Source: Acidimicrobiaceae bacterium UBA7830 (lineage in GTDB: Bacteria; Actinomycetota; Acidimicrobiia; Acidimicrobiales; Ilumatobacteraceae). Taken from it: a stretch of 13,023 nucleotides of DNA. Shown in pieces: positions 6,285 to 13,020 of the stretch; the first letter of the stretch is position 1; each line of letters opens with the position of its first letter. Both the position numbers and the translations under genes were made by a program. The notes under the pieces are model-generated. The model was not told the DNA's origin, ran no database searches, and saw only the letters and a program-made list of their open reading frames with translations. The DNA lies in the NCBI GenBank assembly GCA_002501485.1, contig DLTS01000077.1, forward strand, positions 1-13,023. Direction: 5' to 3'.

Positions 6285-6854
6285 ATGAGCGATAGCGACA
6301 TCAGCCGATTCCACGTGCCAACCCTCGATGAGATGCCTGACGATATTCGGGAACTCATCGAATCAGTGTCAGAAAAGTCAGGGTTTGTTCCCAACGTCTT
6401 CGTTGCTCTTGCCGCTCGACCGGACGAATTTCGAGCGTTCTTTGCACTTCATGACACCTTGATGGACAAATCGGAAGGCCTCTCAAAGGCCGAACGGGAA
6501 CTCATCGTCGTCGCCACGTCTGCCGTCAATGAATGCATGTACTGCGTCATTGCGCATGGAGCAATCCTGCGCATTCGCTCAAAGAACCCGCTCATTGCCG
6601 ACCAAGTCGCGATCAACCCCGTCAAGGCGGCGCTCAGCCAGCGTGAACGCGACATCGTCAACTTTGCGCTCCATGTTGCGACCGATTCAGCAACCATCAC
6701 CGACACCGAAATCAACGATATGCGTGCCAAAGGATTCACCGATGACGAAATTTGGGACATCGGCGCAATCACCTCCTTCTTCGCTCTCTCGAACCGCCTT
6801 GCGAACTTTGCCGGAATTTCACCAAACGCAGAGTTCTACGCAATGGGGCGTTGA
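6285..6854 (+). CDS. AhpD-like / carboxymuconolactone decarboxylase family peroxidase-related protein
   Basis: The 189-residue product matches the peroxidase-related branch of the AhpD/CMD family. Its N-terminus SRFHVPTLDEMPDDIRELIE and SGFVPNVFVALAARPDEF are typical of that branch. The CxxC active site with downstream His is intact: Cys84, Cys87 and His91 in NECMYCVIAHGAIL. AhpD proteins reduce peroxidase partners through this thiol pair; most members of this branch have no proven partner. A GTG at 6258 overlaps the previous stop (GTGA) and would add nine residues. I chose ATG 6285 because family similarity starts there and GAACAT ends 6 nt upstream. It is probably the third gene of the thioesterase operon. 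No ahpC is visible. Confidence 0.85.
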   Translation: MSDSDISRFHVPTLDEMPDDIRELIESVSEKSGFVPNVFVALAARPDEFRAFFALHDTLMDKSEGLSKAERELIVVATSAVNECMYCVIAHGAILRIRSKNPLIADQVAINPVKAALSQRERDIVNFALHVATDSATITDTEINDMRAKGFTDDEIWDIGAITSFFALSNRLANFAGISPNAEFYAMGR

Positions 6855-6890
6855 AACATCTCATCCATCGAATCGTCGTAACATCTCATC
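6855..6890. repeat. 11-bp direct repeat AACATCTCATC before the DUF389 gene
   Basis: AACATCTCATC occurs at 6855-6865 and again at 6880-6890, with starts 25 bp apart, filling most of the 36-bp gap between two genes. The second copy includes most of the -10 box and ends at the base before the GTG start. It may be a regulator site or chance. Confidence 0.45.
6879..6884 (+). promoter_or_regulatory. -10 box TAACAT for the DUF389 gene
   Basis: TAACAT fits TANNNT and ends exactly 6 nt before GTG 6891, with no Shine-Dalgarno between. This predicts a leaderless transcript separate from the upstream operon. Confidence 0.55.
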
Positions 6891-8438
6891 GTGAACGAAG
6901 GTCGCCGCAACCGCTCGCTAGTCGAGTTTTCGCGACTCTTCGCTTACGATGAGCGCTTCGATCGAGATGAGCGCATCGAGGTACTCAAGCGCCTCATTCC
7001 CGACCAAGACCGAAAGTGGCTCGTCAGGTTTTTCCTGATGCTCACTCTTTCCGTGACGATCGCCGTAATGGGGTTGGCGGCAAACTCGGTTGCAGTCGTG
7101 ATCGGTGCAATGCTCATCGCACCCCTCATGACACCGATCATGAGTTTCTCCGCCGCAGTCGGTCTCGGGCTCGGTCGACGAGCAATTCAAGCTGCAGTCG
7201 TTGTTGCTATCGGCTCGCTGTGGTCGCTCGTGTATTCGATTTTGCTCTCTCGATTGTTGCCGAGCCTTGAACTCGGTAGCGAGATTCTCGGGCGCACAAG
7301 CCCCGACATTCGTGACCTTGTTGTTGCGATCGCGGCCGGCGCAGCTGGTGCGTATGCGGTCGCTCACGAAGATGTCTCTGCGACCCTTCCCGGCGTTGCC
7401 GTTGCGGTTGCCCTTGTTCCACCTCTCGCCGCAACGGGAATTCTCATAGGTGCCCGTGAAGGTGTGCTCGCTGAAGGGTCAGCCCTGCTGTATGCGACGA
7501 ACCTGTTCGCCATTGCATTTAGCGCTCTCGCAACCCTTCTCATCACCGGCGTCATTCCGACCGCCCGCTTCTTCTTCAGAGATTCTCGAATGGCCGCCGT
7601 CGTCATCGGTATCTTTATTGCAACGGTTGCAATCGCAATTCCGCTCACATCACGTTCGCTCAACGCTGCAGCGTCATCGCGTCAACAAAGTGACATTCTC
7701 ACCGAAGTCGAATTGTGGCTCGGCAACAAAGATCTCGACGTCACCACCCTCGATGTCATCGGTACCGCCGTCACCGTCGAACTCACCGGTCTCGACGAAC
7801 CACCAGAGGCCTACGCCCTTGCGACACGTCTTGTTCCTGTGCTGGGCGCTGATGCAGAAGTGACTGTGCGCTGGGATGCTCGGGCGCAAGGTTCTGCTTC
7901 GGCTGGAACACCGCCTGCTGCCGACCCCACCGAAGTGGCAACAGCAGTGCTCAACGACTGGCTCGCCAGTATCGCCAACGAAGGCATCATGCTGGAATTA
8001 CTTGAGGTCACCGTCACGGAAGGGCAGGTCGATGTCATCGTGAGCGGCCCGGCCGCTCCTCCAAGTTCACCCGAACTCGCAAACAACGTTGCCGAGGCAA
8101 TCGGTGCGACGGTCACGCTTGACATTCGCTGGATTCAGTCGTTTGACCCCACGCTCGCTGATGAACCGCCGGTCGATCGCGTCGGTCGTCTTGTCAACGC
8201 CTGGGTCGGTCGGCGAAGCAATGTGCGAGTTCTCTCAACTGCGGTAACCGGCTCGTCATCGAACGGATGGAATGTGCTCGTTGATCTTGCTGCTGCACGA
8301 CAGCCACTCGGCCTTGACACACTTCGGAGTGTGCTCGCAGAGGCTCTGCCGGGAACGGTGAGCGTGTCGATTCGCACAACTCCCCTGGAGGTCATCGATC
8401 AACCCGACACTCCGGTCGCTGTACCCTCAATGGGGTAA
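6891..8438 (+). CDS. DUF389-family integral membrane protein with three C-terminal alpha/beta modules
   Basis: The first ~250 residues match the DUF389 family, conserved multi-pass membrane proteins of unknown function. There are about seven hydrophobic segments (near 46-66, 68-90, 98-118, 141-159, 166-186, 199-220, 234-252). Family landmarks include VVIGAMLIAPLMTPIMSFSAAVGLG, GAAGAYAVAHEDVSATLPGVAVAVALVPPLAATG and a YATNLFAI segment. After the last membrane segment come about 260 soluble residues that appear to be three copies of one module (about 269-328, 349-414, 429-496). Each has a helix with a conserved Trp (ELWLG, NDWLAS, NAWVG), a strand (VELTG, VIVSG, VLVDL), a second helix and a closing strand (VTVRW, VTLDIRW, VSVSIRT). 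Starts at GTG 6891. No transported substrate or partner can be named. Confidence 0.85.
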   Translation: MNEGRRNRSLVEFSRLFAYDERFDRDERIEVLKRLIPDQDRKWLVRFFLMLTLSVTIAVMGLAANSVAVVIGAMLIAPLMTPIMSFSAAVGLGLGRRAIQAAVVVAIGSLWSLVYSILLSRLLPSLELGSEILGRTSPDIRDLVVAIAAGAAGAYAVAHEDVSATLPGVAVAVALVPPLAATGILIGAREGVLAEGSALLYATNLFAIAFSALATLLITGVIPTARFFFRDSRMAAVVIGIFIATVAIAIPLTSRSLNAAASSRQQSDILTEVELWLGNKDLDVTTLDVIGTAVTVELTGLDEPPEAYALATRLVPVLGADAEVTVRWDARAQGSASAGTPPAADPTEVATAVLNDWLASIANEGIMLELLEVTVTEGQVDVIVSGPAAPPSSPELANNVAEAIGATVTLDIRWIQSFDPTLADEPPVDRVGRLVNAWVGRRSNVRVLSTAVTGSSSNGWNVLVDLAAARQPLGLDTLRSVLAEALPGTVSVSIRTTPLEVIDQPDTPVAVPSMG

Positions 8439-8461
8439 TTGCTGCGCGAGGAGACTGCGCC

Positions 8462-9301
8462 CTACGGCGTGATGAGTGCAAGCTCAAGTTCGAGATCAAT
8501 ACTTGATGACGTCACAACTGTGAGCAAGACGTCACCGTCGAGCGGGGTGTCAGGAAATACAAGGAGCGTCTCGCCTGATTGTCCGGCGGCGATCTGATCG
8601 ACACCCCACGACCCGAGCGTCTCCACCGGCTGCAGGTCAGCAGATGTCAACGGTCGGTGGATCGCTGCGAAGCCGAAGATCGTCAGCGCCTCGTCGGCCG
8701 CAGTGACCGAAACCAATATTGCGGTAACACCCGATGGTGCCCGGTATGCGGATACAACTCTCGCTTGCACTGTTTCAACGACGGAGACTGGTCCAGGCCC
8801 GATCACCACTTGCTCGATCGGAATGCCGTTCACTGAAAACGATCTCAACCCACCCTCTTCATCGAAAACCGGGGTGTCGTACATCGTGCAGGTGTTCGTC
8901 GACTCACATCCGACCACTACCCTGCTCGTTGTTTCAGGTGCTGTGACAGTCGACGTTATGCCTTCCCCTTCAACTGAGGTCGTCGGCATCGCAGCAATTT
9001 CGTCTTCTGCGATAGCTGCCAACTCAGCAACGGTGAGCTGGTGTCGCACCGCAATGTCAGCCGGGGAACCTGGCGTGACGAGTCCGGTAATAATCGACAG
9101 CGCCTCGGCTGAGCCATCGCTCATCGCTGCAAAGACCGCCTCGCTAATCTCAGTCGGTGACACCGTCGTCGTTGTCTCATTCACCGGTGGCACCGTGGTG
9201 ACAGCAACAGTCGTTGTCGGAGCAATGTCGACGTCGTCTCCGCCACAAGCTGCCAACATGACGACAACAGCAGCGCACAGGATGTACCCGACACGATTCA
9301 C
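8462..9301 (-). CDS. Threonine-rich secreted lipoprotein of unknown function
   Basis: From the GTG at 9301 the 279-residue product begins with a compact lipoprotein signal peptide (MNRVGYILCAAVVVMLAAC) whose lipobox L-A-A-C puts the acylated Cys at residue 19. A Thr/Val/Pro-rich linker follows (about 28-50), then a domain I do not recognise. Cys132 and Cys138 (GCESTNTC) could form a disulphide outside the cell. The reading frame is open further upstream (to 9418), but that extension places about 40 residues before the signal peptide. TATCGT ends 7 nt before 9301, supporting the short form. It is convergent with the DUF389 gene (23-bp gap) and divergent from purU; a shared role with either is not shown. 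Confidence 0.8.
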   Translation of the reverse strand: MNRVGYILCAAVVVMLAACGGDDVDIAPTTTVAVTTVPPVNETTTTVSPTEISEAVFAAMSDGSAEALSIITGLVTPGSPADIAVRHQLTVAELAAIAEDEIAAMPTTSVEGEGITSTVTAPETTSRVVVGCESTNTCTMYDTPVFDEEGGLRSFSVNGIPIEQVVIGPGPVSVVETVQARVVSAYRAPSGVTAILVSVTAADEALTIFGFAAIHRPLTSADLQPVETLGSWGVDQIAAGQSGETLLVFPDTPLDGDVLLTVVTSSSIDLELELALITP

Positions 9302-9308
9302 AGCACGA

Positions 9309-9314
9309 ACGATA
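9309..9314 (-). promoter_or_regulatory. -10 box TATCGT for the lipoprotein gene
   Basis: On the minus strand TATCGT fits TANNNT and ends 7 nt before GTG 9301, predicting a leaderless transcript and fixing the short start that gives a normal signal peptide. An inverted repeat begins at the adjacent base (9315) and covers the -35 region. Confidence 0.5.
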
Positions 9315-9357
9315 GGCGACGTGACGATTTCCTGCACGACCACCACCGTCACTCGCC
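9315..9357. repeat. Bulged inverted repeat in the lipoprotein-purU divergent region
   Basis: Left arm GGCGA-c-GTGACG (9315-9326) pairs with right arm CGTCAC-TCGCC (9347-9357): eleven base pairs with one unpaired C at 9320 and a 20-base loop. It covers the expected -35 region of the lipoprotein promoter and ends 46 bp before the purU start, so it could be an operator acting on either gene. Confidence 0.4.
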
Positions 9358-9403
9358 CCCAACGTTTGTGATTGACGCCATAACGGCCCAGACTCAAGAG
9401 GTC

Positions 9404-10264
9404 ATGTCGACCAGCCACATCCTCACGCTAATAACCCCCGACGAGCCGGGCATTGCCCATGCCGTGTCGGCTGGGCTTCTCGATGTCGACGGCAACATCA
9501 CCGAGAACGCCCAATTTGGTGACCCTGGATCAGAGTTATTTTGTTTGCGGACGGTTCTTGAAACGCCGACCGACGACTCAGCGACCGTCGCAGATGCTGT
9601 TCGCCAGCGACTCTTAGATGCCGGTCACACAAGCCCAGTGAAACTGCGGGTGCGCCAAGCAGACGCGCGGCCACGTGTGCTCATCATGGTGTCAAAGTTC
9701 GATCACTGCCTCGTCGACTTGCTGTATCGCTGGCGCAACGGGCTTCTCCCGGTCGATATTCCTGCAGTTGTCTCAAACCACCCCGATGTTGCTGAAACCG
9801 CTGAGCGATACGGCATTCCGTTTCACCACCTGCCGGTCACCGCCAACACGAAAGCTGACCAGGAAGCAGCGATCATGTCGATCGTGGACGAACACCACGT
9901 CGACCTCGTCGTACTTGCGCGCTATATGCAGATTCTTTCCGACGACCTCTGCAAGCGTCTTGACGGACGGGCGATCAACATTCATCACTCGTTGCTACCT
10001 GGTTTCAAAGGCGCAAAGCCCTACCACCAAGCGCATCATCGGGGAGTCAAATTGGTTGGCGCAACCGCTCACTTCGTCACGGCTCAACTCGATGAGGGGC
10101 CGATCATCGAGCAAGACGTCGCTCGCGTCAACCACAGCCACACGGCTGCTGACATCGTTGAACTCGGTCAGGACACCGAACGTCTCGTACTCGCCCGAGC
10201 GGTGAGGATGTGGGCCGAAGACCGGGTGCTGCTCATCGGAGACCGCACCGTCATCTTCCCGTAG
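9404..10264 (+). CDS. purU: Formyltetrahydrofolate deformylase
   Basis: PurU hydrolyses 10-formyltetrahydrofolate to formate and tetrahydrofolate, balancing one-carbon pools and, in some bacteria, feeding formate to purine synthesis. The 286-residue product has the family length: an N-terminal ACT regulatory domain (about 4-85, HILTLITPDEPGIAHAVSAGLL) and a C-terminal formyltransferase-fold domain. Catalytic residues are present in NIHHSLLPGFKGAKPY (Asn192, His194) and in GATAHFVTAQLDEGPII (Asp230). ATG 9404 has an AGAGG 3 nt upstream and matches the usual N-terminus; a GTG at 9368 is possible but adds unconserved residues. Divergent from the lipoprotein gene; only 5 bp separate its stop from the convergent dehydrogenase stop. 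Confidence 0.94.
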   Translation: MSTSHILTLITPDEPGIAHAVSAGLLDVDGNITENAQFGDPGSELFCLRTVLETPTDDSATVADAVRQRLLDAGHTSPVKLRVRQADARPRVLIMVSKFDHCLVDLLYRWRNGLLPVDIPAVVSNHPDVAETAERYGIPFHHLPVTANTKADQEAAIMSIVDEHHVDLVVLARYMQILSDDLCKRLDGRAINIHHSLLPGFKGAKPYHQAHHRGVKLVGATAHFVTAQLDEGPIIEQDVARVNHSHTAADIVELGQDTERLVLARAVRMWAEDRVLLIGDRTVIFP

Positions 10265-10269
10265 CGACA

Positions 10270-11448
10270 TCAGTAGCTTCGTGGAAGCCCAAGCGCGGTT
10301 TGGGCAATGAAGTTCAGCGACATTTCTTGGCTCACCGGCGCCAGGCGTTGCAGTCGTGCCTCCCGCCAAAATCGCTCCACCTGGTATTCGGTTGCGTACC
10401 CAAGACCACCGTGGGTTTGTACGGCCCGGTCAGCAGCCGTGAACGCAGCATCGGCCGCCAGGTATTTCGCTGAGTTTGCGTGCTCTCCACATTCGAGGCC
10501 GTTGTCGTATCGCCAAGCGGCCTCCATCATCGTGAGATATGCCGACCGCAAATGAATGTGAGCATCTGCGAGAGGGTGAGAGATCGCCTGGTTTGATCCG
10601 ATAGGGCGATCAAAGACGACTCGCTCACCGGCGTAGTTCACCGCCCGCTGTAAAGCGACCTCGCCGATGCCGCACGACATGGCTGCGAGCAAAATTCGCT
10701 CGGGGTTGAGCCCATGAAGAATGTGTTGGAAACCGCGGCCGCGTTCGCCGACGAGACGCCAACCCTCGACCGGTAGTTCGTCGTAGGCCACCTCACATGA
10801 GGCAACCGCGTTTCGCCCCAACTTAGGAATAGGCCGAATGTCGACGTACTTCGGATCGAGTTCCGCCAATAACAAGCTAAGTCCGCCGAAACGCGCCGAC
10901 CCAGTCGCTCCCTCGGGCACATCATCGGTGCGGGCGAGCAACAGCACGACTTCGCTTTCGAGCGCTTTCGACGTCCAGATCTTTCGGCCAGAAACCACGA
11001 ACCCGCCCATGCCATCATCGACTGCCCGAGTAGAGATTCGGCTGGTATCAGTGCCCGCATCAGGCTCGGTAACACCAAACGCAACATGAAGGTCTCCGGT
11101 GGCAGCTCGAGGCAAGTAGGTCGACTTCAACTCCTCATTGCCAAACTTCACGACAGGGTTGAGCCCAAACATGGTGAGGTGAAGGGCGGTCGAACCGTTC
11201 ATTCCGGCTCCGGATGCAGCAACCCGGTTGAGAACGAGTGCTCCCTCGGTGATGCCACAACCCCCGCCGCCGAACTCTTCAGGAATACAGATGCCGACCC
11301 ATCCGCCGGCGGCCATCGCCTCGTAGAACTCCCAAGGGAATGTGTGTTCTGAATCGCACGTTGTCCAGTACTCGTCATCGAAGTCTGAGCAGACGCGATC
11401 AACGCCTTCGATGATTGCGGCATGGTCATCATTTGGCTGGAAGTCCAC
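10270..11448 (-). CDS. Acyl-CoA dehydrogenase (FAD-dependent)
   Basis: This flavoenzyme oxidises acyl-CoA to trans-2-enoyl-CoA, the first oxidative step of beta-oxidation or branched acyl-CoA breakdown. The 392-residue product has the family length and order: N-terminal helical domain, FAD/substrate strand FGVTEPDAGTDTSRIST (124-140), GRKIWTS near 154-160, and C-terminal QTHGGLGYATEYQVERFWREARL. The usual medium-chain base (Glu of YEGT) is replaced by APVS, while GLNPER (Glu250) sits where isovaleryl- and long-chain-type enzymes carry the base. The frame is open to 11493, but GTG 11448 starts the family-like DFQPNDDHAAI and has GATACT 6 nt upstream. Divergent from the M20 peptidase; no electron-transfer flavoprotein gene is visible. 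Exact substrate unknown. Confidence 0.93.
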   Translation of the reverse strand: MDFQPNDDHAAIIEGVDRVCSDFDDEYWTTCDSEHTFPWEFYEAMAAGGWVGICIPEEFGGGGCGITEGALVLNRVAASGAGMNGSTALHLTMFGLNPVVKFGNEELKSTYLPRAATGDLHVAFGVTEPDAGTDTSRISTRAVDDGMGGFVVSGRKIWTSKALESEVVLLLARTDDVPEGATGSARFGGLSLLLAELDPKYVDIRPIPKLGRNAVASCEVAYDELPVEGWRLVGERGRGFQHILHGLNPERILLAAMSCGIGEVALQRAVNYAGERVVFDRPIGSNQAISHPLADAHIHLRSAYLTMMEAAWRYDNGLECGEHANSAKYLAADAAFTAADRAVQTHGGLGYATEYQVERFWREARLQRLAPVSQEMSLNFIAQTALGLPRSY

Positions 11449-11454
11449 GTCTCC

Positions 11455-11460
11455 AGTATC
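11455..11460 (-). promoter_or_regulatory. Possible -10 box GATACT for the acyl-CoA dehydrogenase gene
   Basis: The minus-strand GATACT differs from TANNNT at the first base only and ends 6 nt before GTG 11448. A GGAG lies in the spacer but is too close to the start for a usual ribosome binding site. Confidence 0.35.
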
Positions 11461-11500
11461 ACACGCATTGCGCCGGAGCCGACGAGGCGGCACCGGTCCA

Positions 11501-11522
11501 TTACCGTCTGCGGTAAGGGGGG
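11501..11522 (+). promoter_or_regulatory. Hairpin TTACCG-tctg-CGGTAA joined to the ribosome binding site of the M20 peptidase
   Basis: The 6-bp stem (11501-11506 with 11511-11516) has a 4-nt loop and shares its last two A residues with a strong purine tract AAGGGGGG (11515-11522), which ends 4 nt before ATG 11527. This is the best Shine-Dalgarno in the window and decides the start. The stem could modulate ribosome access. Confidence 0.55.
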
Positions 11523-11526
11523 CGAC

Positions 11527-12867
11527 ATGGAACAGTTAACGAACGAGACCGTTGAGTTATTACAAACGATGATTCGTAACCAATGCGTCAACGACGGCAC
11601 AGCAGAATCAGGACAGGAAGAACGTAACGCCGACACGTTGGTGAATTTCATTGAAGGGGCGGGTCTGGATGTCGAGATCTACGACGCAGCCCCCGGCCGG
11701 CGGTCGATGGTTGCCCGCATCGAAGGGAGCGACCCAGACGCTCCCAGTCTCTGCCTGATGGGGCATACCGATGTGGTACCGGTGAACCCCGACGGTTGGA
11801 GTCGTGATCCGTTTGGTGGCGAGCTCGTTGACGGTGAGGTATGGGGCCGGGGCGCCGTTGACATGTTGAACCTCACCTCGTCGATGGCGGTTGCGTTTCG
11901 GCATCTTGCGACCACTGGTTTCCGTCCAAAAGGAGACCTCATCTACTTCGGCGTTGCTGACGAAGAGTCAGGGTCGGCATACGGTGCCCAATGGATGGCT
12001 GACAATTACCCCGATGCCATCCGTGCTGACTACGTGCTCACAGAAAATGGAGGGCTTCACGGCGGCCCCTCTCACTCACCTTCGGTCTCAATGAACGTTG
12101 GAGAAAAAGGAGTTGCCTGGCGACGTATACGCGTGCACGGCACGCCAGGTCATGGGTCGACTCCATTTAGAAGCGATAACGCTCTCGTTCGAGCAGCGGC
12201 CGTCGTCCAACGCATTGCTGACTATCGCCCACCAGCACGTTTTCATGAACATTGGGGAACCCAAGTCGCCAACATGGATATCGACGATGAAACTAAAGCG
12301 ATCATGCTTGACCCCAACAAAATTGATGACTACCTCGAGTCATTTCCGCATCGTGGCGCCGCCGCTCATCTATGGAGTTGTTGTCACACCACGATGAGCC
12401 CAAATGTCGTTGCCGCCGATCACATAATGAAAACGAACGTCATCCCCGATTCCATCGACCTCAACATTGATGTTCGAACAATGCCCGGAGACCATACCGA
12501 CGAGGTCGATGCACACCTTCAGGCCGCACTTGATGATCTCTATGACGCCGTCGACGTCGAGGTCATCATGAATGACCCCGCGAGCCTGTCTCCCACCGAC
12601 ACCCCGCTCTGGGATTCGATTCAGCGCGCAGTTGCAAAACCATTCCCTGGCATGTCGATTACGCCACAACTCGTCGTCGGATTCACCGACGCCCGGGTGT
12701 ACCGCAACATGGGGTCGATTGCATATGGCGCAGGATTGTTCAGCCCGTCAGTGTCACCCGGGGATTTCAGCACTCGATTCCACGGAAACGACGAACGAGT
12801 CGACGTCGAAAGTCTCGAGTTGTCAACGAATTTTTGGATCGATGTCGCCAAAGATCTGCTCGGCTAA
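11527..12867 (+). CDS. M20-family zinc metallopeptidase (ArgE/DapE/CPG2-like)
   Basis: M20 enzymes are two-zinc amidohydrolases that cleave N-acyl amino acids, dipeptides or related amides in the cytoplasm. The 446-residue protein has the metal ligands and catalytic acids in order: GHTDVVP (His80, Asp82), GRGAVDML (Asp112, bridging), DEESG (Glu146 catalytic, Glu147 metal), LTENGG (Glu173) and C-terminal FHGNDERV (His419). The lid/dimerisation domain starts near VGEKGVAWRRIRVHGTPGHGSTP (191-213). ATG 11527 follows a strong AAGGGGGG tract; the frame is open upstream to 11422, but that part is antisense to the dehydrogenase gene. The exact substrate cannot be chosen; an acetylornithine or succinyl-diaminopimelate function is not supported by the neighbours. 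Confidence 0.92.
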   Translation: MEQLTNETVELLQTMIRNQCVNDGTAESGQEERNADTLVNFIEGAGLDVEIYDAAPGRRSMVARIEGSDPDAPSLCLMGHTDVVPVNPDGWSRDPFGGELVDGEVWGRGAVDMLNLTSSMAVAFRHLATTGFRPKGDLIYFGVADEESGSAYGAQWMADNYPDAIRADYVLTENGGLHGGPSHSPSVSMNVGEKGVAWRRIRVHGTPGHGSTPFRSDNALVRAAAVVQRIADYRPPARFHEHWGTQVANMDIDDETKAIMLDPNKIDDYLESFPHRGAAAHLWSCCHTTMSPNVVAADHIMKTNVIPDSIDLNIDVRTMPGDHTDEVDAHLQAALDDLYDAVDVEVIMNDPASLSPTDTPLWDSIQRAVAKPFPGMSITPQLVVGFTDARVYRNMGSIAYGAGLFSPSVSPGDFSTRFHGNDERVDVESLELSTNFWIDVAKDLLG

Positions 12868-12946
12868 CTCGCTCAGAATGAACTCTTCGCAGGGGCGCAA
12901 TTAAGGCCATCGCGCAAATTTTTCCATGAATGAAAACCCGTTTAGT
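12868..12946. other. Short intergenic region between the M20 peptidase and tRNA-His
   Basis: This 79-bp stretch holds no reading frame that looks coding. A TTTTT run near 12920 is preceded by GCGC repeats, but no convincing hairpin forms, so I do not call a terminator. Confidence 0.5.
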
Positions 12947-13020
12947 GGAGACGATGGGAATCGAACCCACGACCCCCTGTGCCACAGACAGGTGCTCTAA
13001 CCAACTGAGCTACAGTCACC
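12947..13020 (-). tRNA. tRNA-His (anticodon GTG), acceptor stem imperfect
   Basis: The minus strand folds into a tRNA with a clean D-arm (GCTC...GAGC), anticodon stem CCTGT/ACAGG around CTGTGGC (anticodon GTG, histidine), a 5-base variable region, and T-arm GTGGG/CCCAT with TTCGAAT. A G at 13020 is in the right place for the extra G-1 of tRNA-His, opposite C73. The acceptor stem is defective as read: 5' GGTGACTG faces 3' CGTCTCC. It pairs well only if one base is missing near position 67 (opposite T6), leaving one further T-T mismatch. No CCA is encoded. The 5' end lies 3 bases from the window edge. Amino-acid identity is firm; functionality is less so. Confidence 0.85.

Noticed and set aside
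8703..9371. 222-codon plus-strand open frame opposite the lipoprotein gene
   Set aside because: It is a low-complexity Thr/Ser/Val frame mirroring the Thr-rich linker on the other strand. The minus strand has a proper signal peptide, lipobox and promoter.
9302..9418. Longer N-terminus for the lipoprotein
   Set aside because: It would put about 40 residues ahead of a well-formed lipoprotein signal peptide. The GTG at 9301 has its own -10 box.
12890..12925. Rho-independent terminator after the M20 peptidase
   Set aside because: A TTTTT run is present, but the preceding GCGC elements do not form a stable hairpin.
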